NCBI RefSeq assembly: GCF_033958435.1
Contig: NC_134158.1
Location: 5,971,837-6,035,836, forward strand
Direction of reading: 5' to 3'
DNA length: 64,000 nucleotides
Source of the DNA: Carettochelys insculpta
Taxonomy: Eukaryota > Chordata > Testudines > Carettochelyidae
Shown: positions 54,591 to 64,000 of the stretch, piece by piece
Position numbering within the stretch: position 1 is the stretch's first letter
Layout: each line of letters opens with the position of its first letter
Program-made: the position numbers and the translations under genes
Notes under the pieces: model-generated
Database searches by the model: none
What the model saw: the letters and a program-made list of their open reading frames with translations, nothing else
What the model was told of the DNA's origin: nothing

Positions 54591-54798
54591 CTACATGAGC
54601 CTGTAGAAGAGCGATTCCAAACTCGGGCTTTGCCTGCTCATGCAGGGGTGGGAGAGCGCTGCAGGGGCAGGCGTGGGCTGGGGGGCGTCCGATTCTGCAG
54701 AGCCCTGGGGAAATTCATCCCTAACACCCGTAAGACTGGGAGAGAAGAGTCTGTTCCAGATCCCCATCTCACGTAAATCAGCCCAGATCCAGTGTGTC

Positions 54799-57700
54799 CC
54801 AGCTGGGGATTGGGCCATTGACACCGGGGAGCTCTGCTTCCATTCACACCAGCTGGGGACTGGGCCATTGACACCGGGGAGCTCTGCCTCCATTCACACC
54901 AGCTGGGGACTGGGCCATTGACACCGGGGAGCTCTGCCTCCATTCACACCAGCTGGGGATTGGGCCATTGACACCAGCTGGGGACTGGGCCATTGACACC
55001 GGGGAGCTGTGCCTCCATTCACACCAGCTGGGGATTGGGCCAGTGACACCAGGGAGCTCTGCCTCCATTCACACCAGCTGGGGATTGGGCCATTGACACC
55101 GGGGAGCTCTGCCTCCATTCACACCAGCTGGGGATTGGGCCATTGATACCGGGGAGCTGTGCCTCCATTCACACCAGCTGGGGATTGGGCCATTGACACC
55201 GGGGAGCTCTGCCTCCATTCACACCAGCTGGGGATTGGGCCATTGACACCGGGGAGCTCTGCCTCCATTCACACCAGCTGGGGACTGGGCCATTGACACC
55301 GGGGAGCTGTGCCTCCATTCACACCAGCTGGGGATTGGCCCAGTGACACCAGGGAGCTCTGCCCCCATTCACACCAGCTGGGGACTGGGGCATTGACACC
55401 GGGGAGCTGTGCCTCCATTCACACCAGCTGGGGATTGAGCCAGTGACACCGGGGAGCTCTGCCTCTATTCACACCAGCTGGGGATTGGGCCAGTGACACC
55501 GGGGAGCTCTGCCTCCATTCACACCAGCTGGGGATTGGGCCAGTGACACCGGGGAGCTGTGCCTCCATTCACACCAGCTGGGGATTGGGCCAGTGACACC
55601 GGGGAGCTCTGCTTCCATTCACACCAGCTGGGGATTGGGCCAGTGACACCAGGGAGCTCTGCCTCCATTCACACCAGCTGGGGATTGGGCCAGTGACACC
55701 GGGGAGCTCTGCCTCCATTCACACCAGCTGAGGATTGGGCCAGTGACACCGGGGAGCTCTGCCTCCATTCACACCAGCTGGGGACTGGGGCATTGACACC
55801 GGGGAGCTCTGCCTCCATTCACACCAGCTGGGGATTGGGCCAGTGACACCAGGGAGCTCTGCCTCCATTCACACTAGCTGGGGATTGGGCCAGTGACACC
55901 GGGGAGCTCTGTCTCCATTCACACCAGCTGGGGATAGGGCCAGTGACACCGGGGAGCTCTGCCTCCATTCACACCAGCTGGGGATTGGGCCAGTGACACC
56001 GGGGAGCTCTGCCTCCATTCACACCAGCTGGGGATTGGGCCAGTGACACCGGGGAGCTGTGCCTCCATTCACACCAGCTGGGGATTGGGCCAGTGACACC
56101 GGGGAGCTCTGCCTCCATTCACACCAGCTGGGGATTGGGCCAGTGACACCGGGGAGCTCTGCCTCCATTCACACCAGCTGGAGATTGGGCCATTGACACC
56201 GGGGAGCTCTGCCCCCATTCACACCAGCTGGGGATCTGGCCCAGTGACACCGGGGAGCTCTGCCTCCATTCACACCAGCTGGGGCTTGGGCCATTGACAC
56301 CGGGGAGCTGTGCCTCCATTCACACCAGCTGGGGATTGGGCCAGTGACACCAGGGAGCTGTGCCTCCATTCACACCAGCTGGGGATCTGGCCCAGTGACA
56401 CCGGGGAGCTCTGCCTCCATTCACACCAGCTGGGGATTGGGCCAGTGACACCGGGGAGCTCTGCCTCCATTCACACCAGCTGGGGATTGGGCCAGTGACA
56501 CCAGGGAGCTCTGCCTCCATTCACACCAGCTGGGGATCGGGCCAGTGACACCGGGGAGCTCTGCCTCCATTCACACCAGCTGGGGATTGGGCCAGTGACA
56601 CCGGGGAGCTGTGCCTCCATTCACACCAGCTGGGGATCGGGCCAGTGACACCAGGGAGCTCTGCCTCCATTCACACCAGCTGGGGATTGGGCCAGTGACA
56701 CCGGGGAGCTCTGCCTCCATTCACACCAGCTGGGGATTGGGCCAGTGACACCGGTGAGCTCTGCCTCCATTCACACCAGCTGGGGATTGGGCCAGTGACA
56801 CCAGGGAGCTCTGCCTCCATTCACACCAGCTGGGGATCTGGCCCTGTGACACCGGGGAGCTGTGCCCCCATTCACACCAGCTGGGGATCTCGCCCAGTGA
56901 CACCGGGGAGCTCTGCCTCCATTCACACCAGCTGGGGATTGGGTCCAGTGACACCGGGGCGCTGTGCCTCCATTCACACCAGCTGGGGATCTGGCCCTGT
57001 GACACCGGGAAGCTCTGCCTCCATTCACACCAGCTGGGGATCTGGCCCAGTGACACCGGGGAGCTGTGCCTCCATTCACACCAGCTGGGGATTGGGCCAA
57101 TGACACCGGGGAGCTGTGCCTCCATTCACACCAGCTGGGGATCTGGCCCAGTGACACCGGGGAGCTCTGCCTCCATTCACACCAGCTGGGGATTGGGCCA
57201 GTGACACCGGGGAGCTCTGCCTCCATTCACACCAGCTGGGGATCTGGCCCAGTGACACCGGGGAGCTGTGCCTCCATTCACACCAGCTGGGGATTGGGCC
57301 ATTGACACCGGGGAGCTCTGCCTCCATTCACACCAGCTGGGGATCTGGCCCAGTGACACCGGGGAGCTCTGCCTCCATTCACACCAGCTGGGGATTGGGC
57401 CAGTGACACCGGGGAGCTCTGCCTCCATTCACACCAGCTGGGGATCTGGCCCTGTGACACAGGGGAGCTGTGCCCCCATTCACACCAGCTGGGGATCTCG
57501 CCCAGTGACACCGGGGAGCTCTGCCTCCATTCACACCAGCTGGGGATTGGGTCCAGTGACACCGGGGCGCTGTGCCTCCATTCACACCAGCTGGGGATCT
57601 GGCCCTGTGACACCGGGAAGCTCTGCCTCCATTCACACCAGCTGGGGATCTGGCCCAGTGACACCGGGGAGCTGTGCCTCCATTCACACCAGCTGGGGAT

Positions 57701-58215
57701 TGGGCCAATGACACCGGGGAGCTGTGCCTCCATTCACACCAGCTGGGGATCTGGCCCAGTGACACCGGGGAGCTCTGCCTCCATTCACACCAGCTGGGGA
57801 TTGGGCCAGTGACACCGGGGAGCTCTGCCTCCATTCACACCAGCTGGGGATCTGGCCCAGTGACACCGGGGAGCTGTGCCTCCATTCACACCAGCTGGGG
57901 ATTGGGCCATTGACACCGGGGAGCTCTGCCTCCATTCACACCAGCTGGGGATCTGGCCCAGTGACACCGGGGAGCTCTGCCTCCATTCACACCAGCTGGG
58001 GATTGGGCCAGTGACACCGGGGAGCTCTGCCTCCATTCACACCAGCTGGGGATCTGGCCCAGTGACACCGGGGAGCTGTGCCTCCATTCACACCAGCTGG
58101 GGATTGGGCCAGTGACACCGGGGAGCTCTGCCTCCATTCACACCAGCTGGGGATCGGGCCCAGAGACATGAAGGGACCTGCCGTTCTGCTCACACCAGCT
58201 GGGGATCTGGGTTTC
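54799..58215. repeat. 50-bp minisatellite, about 68 copies, with 608-bp higher-order repeat
   Basis: Unit CAGCTGGGGATTGGGCCAGT...GCTCTGCCTCCATTCACAC. Variant units (CTCGCCCAGTGAC at about 56889 and 57497; GGGTCCAGTGACACCGGGGC at 56941 and 57549) repeat exactly 608 bp apart, showing a recent 12-unit duplication. The array starts about 420 bp after the stop codon of the NKR-P1-like gene. Confidence 0.96.
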
Positions 58216-59105
58216 CACCTGTATTTCACTCCTGTTAGGTTCCTGGCACCGCTGTCAGGTCCCACCCTCAGCTCTGTTCCTCGCCCGTCCGTCGCTCCCG
58301 TCCAGCCTGTGACGCGTCACACCTCTGCCCACCTCACCCGAATGGGTCCTTAACTCCAGTCACTGACGACGGGGTCTCGGCTTCCCCAGTCAGGCCCCAG
58401 CTCAGAGCTCTACCGCCCTGACGAGCTGCCCGACTGCCGCCTCCTTGGAGGAGCTTCAGGAAGATCCTTCCTCCCACCCTGCCCGGGACCCCAGAGGGAC
58501 CTTTTCCCCGTGTGCCACCTGACGCTCTCTGGCGTCGCTCTCTGCCGGAGGAGCCAGGCTGGTGCTCTGTGGCAGTGAGGGGGGGCACTAGGGAGAGGGC
58601 TGGGGGCCGACACACCCGTTACTCAGTAGTCCGGCACCCCAGGAGGGAGCGGCCTGGGACAGCTGGAGGGCAGGTGGCTGGCCAGGCTCAGGGGCGACCT
58701 GCTGAACGGAACCAAGTCTTTAGGGGCCTCATTGCCAGCCCTCCCCCGCAAGACCAGGGAGCTTGTGGGTGCCACAGGAGAGAACGTGTCCGGTGTGCAG
58801 GAGAGAGGGGGCTGGTGAGCGCTGCCCCCTTCACGGCTTGGTCCCCAGAGCTGGTGAACACACCAGGCCAAGAGGCAGCGGCCACCCCCAGCAGTGCCCC
58901 TGCTAGCACCCAAGTGCTTTTCAGCAGCACGTGGCGGGAGCTCAGCTCCGGCCTCCTCCCACCAGGCAGTGGGGGAGCAGAGACGGAGCCGGGCGGGCAG
59001 AGGGGCGCGCGTGTTATGCAGAAAATACAGACAGGAGCTTTTTCGGGGGACAGGGCAGTTTGGCACGTTTATCATAAGAGTACTTAATACCTACCTACGT
59101 ACCCC

Positions 59106-59107
<2 letters not shown>
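58216..59107. other. Unassigned GC-rich sequence
   Basis: Overlapping open frames on both strands. No domain or exon chain. Confidence 0.35.

Positions 59108-59181
<74 letters not shown>
59108..59181 (+). repeat. Compound microsatellite (AC)16 then (TC)21
   Basis: About 32 bases of AC repeats pass directly into about 42 bases of TC repeats. Confidence 0.97.
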
Positions 59182-59184
<3 letters not shown>

Positions 59185-60060
59185 CCAGATGTTCTGCAGC
59201 TGCTGCATAATTACCAGTCCTGAGTTGGCAGCTTGGGTTCGTAGCTTGTGGCGGCTAAGGGGCCAGGAACGCCGGGCACAGGGAAGAGCCGGGTCTCTGT
59301 CGGGCGCGCACCGATGCTCTTTGGTGTTGCAGGCAGAATGTTACCCAGAGGTCCTTCCTTCTCACCCCTTCTTTTATAGGACACAGGCTAGATGTCAGCC
59401 TATGGGTCCTGCTGTGTCAGGCTGCCTCAGAGGCATGTCCAGACACGACTTTCCGGCTTGTCCTTAGTGGGACCTTGTTCTTTTGTCTTGGGGGTGGATT
59501 TTTTTCTCACCTTCAGGGCGTTGTCTGCACTTCTTCAGCGTCTTCAGCCACTGGTGTCTGATCTTCAGGACAGGCTGGCGTGGAGGGTCAATCACACAAA
59601 CCCCATTCACACATCGAACACAATTCTACAGTTCACACCCTAGTCACTGAACTAGGCCAGGGTTCAGCCCCAAGAGAGCTCACAGGATGCAGGATGGAGT
59701 CTGGTACAATAAGGGGTCTGGATTTGTTCAAATGATTTTGCAGTTATAACCGAACTAGATATGAATTTGTACAAATATAAACCGATACAAAGGAATAATC
59801 AAATAGGACTAATTAACTTTCTCTAATTAACCCTACATGCACCAGGGCTGGCCCAGCCCCACACTTTCCTCCTCCCCCAAAGTCTGGGGTGCGGGTAAGT
59901 CTCACTTCCACACACGTGCCCCACAGATGGGGGGAAGGGTAATGGGGAGGCTTCACGTGGCACCAGCTCTCAGACTGTACAGAGAGGGCAAAGGTCACAT
60001 TTCGGCGCTCGACCTCAGAGAGGTTGCTGATCCCTGCGCTAGGCTTACGGTGATGTCGCT
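59182..60060. other. Unassigned sequence
   Basis: Nothing recognised. AT-rich near 59750-59820. Confidence 0.35.
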
Positions 60061-60140
60061 GGAGGGGGGCAGCAGGGCCTAGTGGATAGCGCTTTGGCGT
60101 GGGACGTGGAAGGTTCTGTGTTCCATTCCTGGCCTTGCTG
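60061..60140 (+). mobile_element. MIR-like SINE head fragment
   Basis: GGGCCTAGTGGATAGCGCTT...GTTCTGTGTTCCATTCCTGG resembles the tRNA-like head of MIR. Confidence 0.4.
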
Positions 60141-60449
60141 CAGAAGGGCCGTGCTGGCATTTGCTGGCCCCTGGCTCCTGCCCTTCCTCCCTTCCCCATT
60201 AGCACGGGTGCCTGCAGGGCTCTACGAGTCCGGTGGGCGACTGGCTGTCAGACATTTGGGCTCTGCGCTTCAGCTCCCCCAGCAGAAATGCTCGGAGCTC
60301 TGCTGCTGGGCAGCTCTCAGTCAGGGCTGGGGGTTGCTGCTATTGCACAGACATTGAAGGTGTCTGTGCTGCTAGAAACCCGGCTTGGAATTCGGGGTTT
60401 ACTCCTCACTCTGACCTGTTGTATAGTCTCAGGGAGCAGCCGTCCGTAG

Positions 60450-60560
60450 CTTCACAAATAACAAGCCGTCCTGTAGCACCTCAGCACAGTTATTAGGTCA
60501 TGAACTTTCCTGGGTAAAACTCACTACCTCCACTGAATGCTGGCGAGCAGCTGGGTGAGC
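60450..60560 (-). mobile_element. Penelope-like tail fragment
   Basis: AACAAGCCGTCCTGTAGCAC...GGTCATGAACTTTCCTGGG is a diverged copy of the recurrent tail. Confidence 0.45.
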
Positions 60561-61100
60561 CGATGGGCAGAGAGGGGGATTTTGTACTGAAGCGTTAGCT
60601 GCTGGGGGAGCTCTTTGTGTGGGCAGATACAGAACAGATACAGAGCTGGATTAAGTTTGGAAGCAGGCTTGGAAGCTTTCAGTAATATCCAGGCCTTGTG
60701 AATAAGAATAATGACCACAGCGAATTGCTAACTTCAGTCTGGAGAGTCAAACACAGCTTTATGTTCCTAGGAGAAAAGAAGGGCTCAGTCCTCTGAGAAT
60801 TCTGCACAGTCTCACAGGCATATTTGGTGGAGGACTGGCAATGTGGAATAAGGTTGACATTGAAAGGGAAGAAAAAAGCCAAGTTAATTAGGTAATGCAG
60901 GAAGAAGCTAATCAAGTCATTGACCCAATGTTATCAGGGATTTAGAAACTGAAGACCAACTCAGTGTTTGATATTTACAAAACAGCCAAATTATTTCATG
61001 AAACTCAAGGTACAACGAATGAATGAAAAGTACCAATGCTCAGGTCAAAATCGTTCTTTTTAAAACAAAAATAAAACCAGGTAACCCAGGAGGATCCATT
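60561..61100. other. Unassigned AT-rich sequence
   Basis: No gene or repeat recognised. Confidence 0.35.
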
Positions 61101-61103
61101 TGA

Positions 61104-61610
61104 AAATGTAAAAAAGTTCGCCAGGTTTAACATCTTCCATTGTAGACGTGTCCTTACTGAACGGAGTAACATTGTCAGTGCCTAGTAAGAGCTCTTCAAA
61201 GTGGTGTTTGAACGCAGACCATCAGAGGGCTGCTCCTGAGGGCGTGTCCAGGTGCAATTGGCCTTGAACAGAAGACACAAGTGTCTAGTTAAGAACCAGT
61301 ATGGGAGGGGGAGCCGTGTTAGCCTGGATCTGTAACAGCAACGAAGGGTCCTGTGGCACCTTCTAGACGAACAGAAAAGTTCTGAGCATGCGCTTTGGTG
61401 AGCACAGACTCACTTCTTCAGATGCTGGTCTTGGAAATCACCAGGCTTGGAAATCTAGTTAAGAGCCGATCGCTGCTCAGAGCTACGAGAAAGGACTATA
61501 CACGCAGCAGTCTGACGCGCTCTTACGAGGCGCTGACGACGTTACTCCGTTCAGTAAGGACACGTCTGCACTCAAAGACTCTAAACCCGGTGAACCTTTT
61601 TACATTTTTA
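61104..61610. mobile_element. Foldback DNA element, arms about 90 bp, split by a Penelope fragment
   Basis: The left arm (61104-61194, with GACGTGTCCTTACTGAACGG) is complementary to the right arm (61517-61610, with CCGTTCAGTAAGGACACGTC). Between them lies a Penelope-type tail flanked by near-identical 14-bp direct repeats. Confidence 0.8.
61298..61453 (-). mobile_element. Penelope-like tail inserted in the foldback element
   Basis: AGCCGTGTTAGCCTGGATCT...CACTTCTTCAGATGCTGG is the recurrent tail. It is bracketed by TCTAGTTAAGAACC (61284-61297) and TCTAGTTAAGAGCC (61454-61467), a likely target-site duplication with one later mutation. Confidence 0.75.
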
Positions 61611-61717
61611 AATCAAACAAAATCGTTCTCTTGGGAAGGAAATTGTTTGTCCAACACATCTGCAATATGTAATAAACGCTGTTGAGAACATCTCACCTTT
61701 CTTACCCTTCCTTTCAG

Positions 61718-61774
61718 TGCAGCCCGATACCCCTTCCCCAGCAGACCCTCCCCTGGCCCTTGTCTTTAGTCCAG
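61718..61774 (+). CDS. Isolated stalk-like exon of a possible third lectin-like receptor
   Basis: A strong acceptor (CTTACCCTTCCTTTCAG) and donor (CCAG/GTAAAA) enclose 57 nt that are open in phase 1-in/1-out, like the stalk exon of the NKR-P1-like gene. The encoded residues are QPDTPSPADPPLALVFSP. No membrane or lectin exon was found around it within the window; other exons could lie beyond 64000, or this may be chance. Confidence 0.25.
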
Positions 61775-62099
61775 GTAAAAAGAATCGCTTGGGCCTCTCT
61801 TCTCCATCTCTCCTCTCAGCTCTGTCCTTTGTCCCCCCTCCGGTGGGAGCCAGCTGCTCAGGTCACTGGGGTTCCTCTCTCTGCAGCCTATTGTCCTCCC
61901 ACTGGCCAGAACCAGTTGTGCTGTCTGAGTTGGGCCTCCCGGCTCCCATTTGCTGTGGGTCCCCAGTTCCATGCTGGTCCCTGTAACAGCAAATTACCTC
62001 TTCACTCACCTCAATAATCCAGTAATGCCTTGGGACATGGAGTCCCCCCACTCTCTGTCTGCATCCCCTTGGACAGCCCCACAAATCCTCCACTTCCCC

Positions 62100-62680
62100 T
62101 CATCACTCCCCCTTCCGGTCTGAACTGAGCAGGGTCACATAGCCGGTGACCTGGGGAATTGCAGGGCTACCACTCAACGATAAAGCCTTGGCTGTGCTGG
62201 CGTTCCCCTTAACATGGACCACTTCCACGTCAGAATCCTGTAGGCCCAAACTCACTCCAGCAGCTTGGCATTGGCCTCTTTTATTTGATGGTGCCACAGC
62301 AGGCGAGAGTGCTCAGTGCGCACAAGGAAGTGCTGCTCCGATAAATGCGTATGTAGGTTTTCAAGGGCCCGCACCAGAGCCAAGCATTCCTTCTCCTTCT
62401 CCCATTGTGCTGCTCCCAGGGCAGCAGCGTCTTGCTCTAGTACACAACCGGCTGTCTCTCCCCGTTAGGCAGTTTGCATCAGCACCTTGCCCAGCCCAGT
62501 GTCTGAGGCTCTGGTAAACACCAGGAAGGGTTTGTTAAAATCTGGGTTGACCGGCACTGAGCCTTGGATGAGTGTCCCCTGCGGTGCACAGAGAGAGCTT
62601 CAGGCACTGCTTGATCCAGACCACTCCAGCTTAGCCTCCCTACACAGTTCCATCAAGGGAGCTGCCTGGATCTGTAAATA
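62100..62680 (-). pseudogene. Ty3/Gypsy RT/RNase H fragment with polypurine-like end
   Basis: The minus strand encodes FTRASDTGLGKVLMQTA, the conserved RT/RNase H junction of Gypsy elements (TDAS.xGLGAVL-like, with the aspartate replaced by arginine), and a frame-shifted EKECLALVRALENLHTH-type RNase H motif. It ends in a GAAGGGGGAGTGATG purine run near 62103, homologous to the end of the element at 17869. Stops and shifts make it dead. Confidence 0.65.
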
Positions 62681-63412
62681 TTCAAGCTGGTGCCTCTGTG
62701 GCAAAGATGACAGCTTGCGTGATAGCACATCCTGTGCTAACGGGCGTTAGCTCCCCCCAGGAGCTAACCAAAACCAACCAGAGACTCCCCCTGCCGCAGT
62801 GACCATCCCAAAAGTGAACTGAACCCCTCCGGCACTCAGGCGTGGCACATTTTAGTGAAAGAGGAGCAGTTTGCACTTCGGCAGGCGCATGCTAGTGACA
62901 GGGGCAGGCTGAAGCCCCGACACAGGTGGGCTGTGCCATTTCCCCGATACCAGGGTGGCTGTGGCTGCAGGCCACACCTGTCCCTGGCAGGGATGAGTTC
63001 TTATATCTGTAAGGAATGTGGCATCAGGAACCCAATGCTGCTGAAGGATGGGTTGAATGTGTCTCCCAGAGATCATTTGCATGAGAATGCAAAGGTGTGC
63101 ATGGGTGATACCTTTCAGGCAAAGCCTACCGGGTAGCAAGTCAGCCATGAGATTTGGTCTATTGTGAACACATTGTTGTAAAATCACAATTTATGCTGAC
63201 ACTGAATGCGGGAGTTGTGAGATCTCACCAACGCTCTGGGTTGTTGTGGGGGAGAGGTCAGTCACCATAGCTGGGTAAGACATTGATTACACAGGGCTCC
63301 CTGGTTTAAAGCATGGTAAGGGAAGAGCACTAGTTGAGTGTGTGCTGAGTGGTTTGGTCCTGCCTATGTCTTAGCTATATAGTTATAACTCTAGTTTGAT
63401 TAGCTTTCCCTG
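62681..63412. other. Unassigned sequence
   Basis: Nothing recognised. Confidence 0.35.
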
Positions 63413-63847
63413 GCTGGGTCTACATGAGCCCCAAACTTCAAAATGGCCCTGTAAATAGCTGTTTTGAAGTTCACTAATGAAGTATTCAAATGCATATTCA
63501 GTGCTTCATTAGCATGTGGGTAGCAGCAGCACTTCAAAATGGGTGTGGCTTGCTGCTGCGTGTCTCGTCCAGACGGGGCTCCTTTTCAAAAGGACCCCGC
63601 CTGCTTCAAAGTCCCATTATTCCCATGAGCAGATAGGAATAAGGGGACTTTGAAGGAGGCGGGGTCCTTTCCAAAAGGAGCCCCGTCTGGACGCGCTGCA
63701 TGGCGGGGAGCTGCGTCAATTTCGAAGTGCGGCTGCTGCTCACATGCTAATGAAGCGCTGAATATGCGTTTCAGCGCTTCATTAGTAAACTTCGAAATGG
63801 CCATTTGCGTGGCCATTTCAAAGTTTGGGGCACGTGTAGACGTAGGC
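63413..63847. mobile_element. Foldback MITE, same family as 30116
   Basis: The ends GGTCTACATGAGCCCCAAAC and (complement) ACGTCTACACGTGCCCCAAA are inverted repeats. The interior shares CGTCCAGACGGGGCTCCTTTT with the copy at 30116. The two copies are close relatives. Confidence 0.85.
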
Positions 63848-64000
63848 CCCATCTCTTGAAAGACAGAGCAGGGTACTAGGGTGTTCATGAAACACCGTGC
63901 TGGAGATATGAAAAGCTCAAATCACAAAGTGGCAGCCGAAGCCACCCTGGGCTCTGCCTCAGGGTGATCCCCGGAGGTGTGATTGGTAGGAGGAGTGGCC
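63848..64000. other. Window edge, no feature seen
   Basis: Short unique sequence to the end of the window. Confidence 0.4.

Noticed and set aside
54591..58265. Dozens of related 60-150-codon frames on both strands
   Set aside because: All are readings of the 50-bp minisatellite unit.

Overview
The window looks like nuclear DNA of a sauropsid, most likely a turtle. It holds many 5'-truncated CR1 LINEs, a tRNA-derived SINE with a CR1-like tail (a class known from cryptodiran turtles), Penelope-like elements with a GIY-YIG region, MIR-like SINEs, a Ty3/Gypsy-type LTR element, a decayed Harbinger transposon, several foldback MITEs and large G/C-skewed minisatellites. Introns follow GT-AG rules and two CpG islands are visible, so bacterial features such as operons, ribosome binding sites and CRISPR do not apply.

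Two intact multi-exon genes are readable, both on the + strand and both type II membrane C-type lectin-like receptors. Gene 1 (coding exons 14032-24587; 5 coding exons, 241 aa) resembles the CLEC2 / chicken B-Lec family: a cytoplasmic tail with an acidic dileucine, one membrane segment and a six-cysteine lectin-like domain. Gene 2 (40982-54375; 6 coding exons, 246 aa) resembles NKR-P1/KLRB1 / chicken B-NK: an N-terminal ITIM, an uncharged membrane segment, a separate stalk exon and a lectin-like domain. Every splice junction keeps phase and the reading frames run unbroken from ATG to stop. CLEC2-type proteins are the known ligands of NKR-P1-type receptors, and the two families are genetically linked in the mammalian NK complex and the chicken B locus. 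The window is therefore probably part of such a ligand/receptor cluster.

Layout: 1-2395 G4-rich minisatellite; 2.4-11.7 kb repeats (Penelope, CR1, tRNA-SINE) and unassigned GC-rich DNA; 11.7-13.0 kb CpG island with an ISRE and many SOX-like motifs, a candidate promoter for gene 1; 14.0-24.6 kb gene 1, whose 7.3 kb third intron holds an antisense Gypsy element and a MITE; 24.6-32.6 kb Harbinger remnants, CR1 and a MITE; 32.6-34.95 kb second G4-rich minisatellite; 35.9-36.3 kb second CpG island; 39-40.6 kb 67-bp repeat and CR1; 41.0-54.4 kb gene 2, with Penelope, LTR-like, CR1, MITE and minisatellite DNA in its introns; 54.8-58.2 kb 50-bp minisatellite; 59-64 kb microsatellite, a foldback element split by a Penelope fragment, an isolated stalk-like exon, a Gypsy reverse transcriptase/RNase H fragment and a last MITE.

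Exon calls come from reading frames, splice signals and family motifs only. No search or transcript evidence was available, so repeat family names are by recognition and repeat borders are approximate.
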